From positions 1 to 64,000 of the forward strand of contig NZ_AUYB01000105.1 in the NCBI RefSeq assembly GCF_001625655.1: DNA of 64,000 bases. Direction: 5' to 3'. Source of the DNA: Pseudoalteromonas luteoviolacea DSM 6061 (GTDB taxonomy: Bacteria; Pseudomonadota; Gammaproteobacteria; Enterobacterales; Alteromonadaceae). The position numbers and the translations under genes are program-made. The notes below the pieces were generated by a model that was given only the letters and a program-made list of their open reading frames with translations, searched no databases and had not been told where the DNA came from. This document shows, piece after piece, positions 63,101 to 64,000 of this stretch (positions are counted from its first letter, which is position 1; the number at the start of each line of letters is the position of its first letter).

Positions 63101-64000
63101 AAGCGTGGTCATTTGACGCTGACGGTGCAGCTACAACGCCAGCGGTACTGAGCAAATCATTTACAGCAACCAATGGTGCTAAGCAATGGCAAGATGAAGT
63201 CTATTTTGGTACCACGGGGCACAGCTTCTATAAACTAAACCATGAAGGTCATCGAGTATGGCAAGCAAGTACACGTGGAGCCATCACCGCAAGAGCGCAA
63301 GTAAGCAATGATGGCGAGTTATATGTGGGCTCCCATGATAAAGCCTTGTATTCGTTTGACCCAGAAACAGGCTCAGTACTTTGGAGTTACTCATTCCTAT
63401 ACCCTGTAACAGAGCAGGTGAGACTGATAGGCAACGACATTCACGTTACAGTTCAGGCAAATAAGTCAGATCCAAGTGATTTAGGTGAAACTGTACTTTA
63501 TATCGTGGACAGAAATGCAATTGATGCCAATGCTCTGCGTTTTGACGATATCAATGGCACGGCAACAAATCCACTGCGTGATTTATTAAATGGCGATAAT
63601 GCGGGTTGGCAACCAGGTGCACAGCATCCTCAATTACAGTCTCTCACGCGATTGTACTATGTACTATTTAAGCGTTTACCAAGCAAAGACGAATTGAGCT
63701 TTATGGCATTTGCATACAGTCAAGGCGTCTCAACAACAGAGATTATTACCGCTTTACTCACTTCTGACGAAATGAAGCAAGCGCTGCCAGGCAGTATGAC
63801 GAATGCCGAGTTTGTAGCCGATATGGTTACTCGCTTGTTCCCATCGGGTGCACCGGCTCCAATTGCCGGCAAAACGCAGTTGCAGTGGATCACGTTTTTG
63901 GATGAAGGTGGCAAAAGAGCAGCACTTATAGAGGCTTGGTTAAATACCGCACAAGCTAATGCGGTACATGCACAGCTTGCGCAGCGCGCAATTTACTATT
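60133..64000 (+). CDS. large exported Ig-like/propeller surface protein, incomplete at window end
   Basis: The frame starts at 60133 (overlapping the previous TAA, with AAGGA upstream) and stays open for more than 1289 codons to the window edge, so it is partial. A signal peptide (about 1-20) is followed by several Ig-/cadherin-like beta-sandwich repeats. A PQQ-like propeller (AWSFDADG, VYFGTTGHSFYKL, LYVGSHDKALYSFDPETG) follows at about 985-1090. A helical DUF4214-like segment (about 1165-1285, with LYYVLFKRLPSKDELSF) is the last part seen. Such proteins are cell-surface or secreted adhesins. It is coupled to the preceding propeller protein, so they probably act together. Confidence 0.8.
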   Translation, partial: MKKSILLGFAGLLSCFQLAAQTQSDTAESKNTAVIAEGFECDVHGVGEPVVQSTQVSSACDDKPIDRDPSELQVFSCALKGPQSVFLNETTTVNFHNSVSDVATQASVLDNTGAYIYNGQYYRLNGETIASNSRFSNTKGVEVKFTSEGKRTLYLFHKIYVRKNGQPAYPYTTNSCFREINVVKKTPPQVRLVLPSSSSKTIPVGQPQTVTFSVSDEAGDVRLFEIKRNNILVKTCSSSGNCSLTFTPTASEMGEVTYTAKAVDAHNVSGQASVKFNIIAANIKPTAQLTVTTANDTGTNVIINENGQVTLTAIFEDLNDDPSSQLHEGYLCEVENPNFCQTFNLAQCTKASGKNRFTCSTTKIVSKSVEFTAQAKDKRGLLSSLATANVKLNTAPNIALNISNNKTYAFIDEPYNITLTGTDPDNSGFDTAVICLFSGPSANLGSEKKNCATSSVSHTVCSTAGTSINCTSQIPAPTRDGQFTYYAYVSDKDGGKSVASREVYIRPLYGIRLDNISSGVEPNADVNFDIKIGGFSSQTHALTDLQLYANDSIVQAYSFTHGGTAYTVNSDGKIRNAAGNVSEITLPTEFNGVVTLNARWPASISGDVTLRVTGTTNTGKVSTSGSFETSVAYPTLSPPSAVTITPLGNGKYSAAVAATANTTQYKWQLFIANIENNLVEKANYEQPAVNAVQSFQTQYEDDARLAKVCVSAVSVYQDKRQESAPTCSEFTISNTQPLPNKTLFSAGFKHQFSAPYYVNWQLNGNEYTAQYKLYGWQGSVADKPANPRLLKSTTSTDGEYFASAPEAGHYTYQIHSCNTQNVCVEGAYQTVNHIRAIISSVTHVVSTAKKNDTSDPYAQKPRVTASTTCVGHCLRIKGLGINDTYGRIDMRVKLNAKTYSVNTSSAKRIDAFTIEVKAENSVVEGFYEGGLTLQALNGITNAPKGLFHVYADAPNSHLDPINNPIVESISGRAYTTQNNSVLALTKQNIQAWSFDADGAATTPAVLSKSFTATNGAKQWQDEVYFGTTGHSFYKLNHEGHRVWQASTRGAITARAQVSNDGELYVGSHDKALYSFDPETGSVLWSYSFLYPVTEQVRLIGNDIHVTVQANKSDPSDLGETVLYIVDRNAIDANALRFDDINGTATNPLRDLLNGDNAGWQPGAQHPQLQSLTRLYYVLFKRLPSKDELSFMAFAYSQGVSTTEIITALLTSDEMKQALPGSMTNAEFVADMVTRLFPSGAPAPIAGKTQLQWITFLDEGGKRAALIEAWLNTAQANAVHAQLAQRAIYY

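Overview
The window looks like chromosomal DNA of a marine gammaproteobacterium, most likely Pseudoalteromonas or a close relative. This rests on the low GC content, AT-rich intergenic regions, many secreted hydrolases and lipoproteins, chitin/cellulose-binding modules, a c-di-GMP-I riboswitch and S9/S41 exopeptidases. It is an inference; no rRNA or core marker gene is present. No tRNA, rRNA, intact insertion sequence or CRISPR array was found.

Layout. 0.2-3.3 kb: a 5'-truncated RHS polymorphic toxin with a HINT domain, coupled to a probable immunity gene. 3.6-9 kb: small metabolic and regulatory genes (hydroxylaminobenzene mutase-like membrane protein, Crp/Fnr regulator, cupin, tandem isochorismatase lipoprotein, membrane-anchored AraC regulator, exported haloalkane dehalogenase). 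9.5-15.1 kb: the most striking locus, an apparent RiPP cluster. A protein with 58 cysteines in CxxC repeats lies next to a fused E1-like/YcaO cyclodehydratase and a thiazolinyl imide reductase of the PchG/Irp3/YbtU type. That reductase normally belongs to nonribosomal siderophore assembly, and no SagB-type oxidase is present. A nitrobindin-like beta-barrel protein at the front shares the leader-like N-terminus of the Cys-rich protein. The predicted chemistry is Cys to thiazoline to thiazolidine on a ribosomal peptide.

15.5-18 kb: GNAT, alpha/beta hydrolase and two small proteins. 18.7-25.3 kb: a c-di-GMP-I riboswitch ahead of a three-gene operon for secreted CBM2/PKD/YceI, CBM2/YceI/cytochrome c/DUF1592-family and DUF1552 proteins, probably a c-di-GMP-controlled redox system that binds polysaccharide. 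25.8-29.4 kb: two translationally coupled lipoproteins of unknown function. 30.5-34 kb: NADP-type glutamate dehydrogenase, a GAF-GGDEF diguanylate cyclase and a small coiled-coil protein. 34.4 kb: an unlisted 47-codon double-glycine peptide gene.

34.9-56 kb: mostly exported enzymes and lectin-like proteins (lysozyme-fold protein with a chitin-binding tail, S41 and S9 peptidases, GH92 mannosidase, alpha/beta hydrolase, ricin-lectin protein, frameshifted S9 peptidase), plus a hybrid histidine kinase with a propeller sensor and one degenerate receiver. 56-58.2 kb: an operon of three DUF2589-type proteins and a zinc ribbon, function unknown. 58.7-64 kb: two translationally coupled exported beta-propeller/Ig-like proteins; the second runs off the window end.
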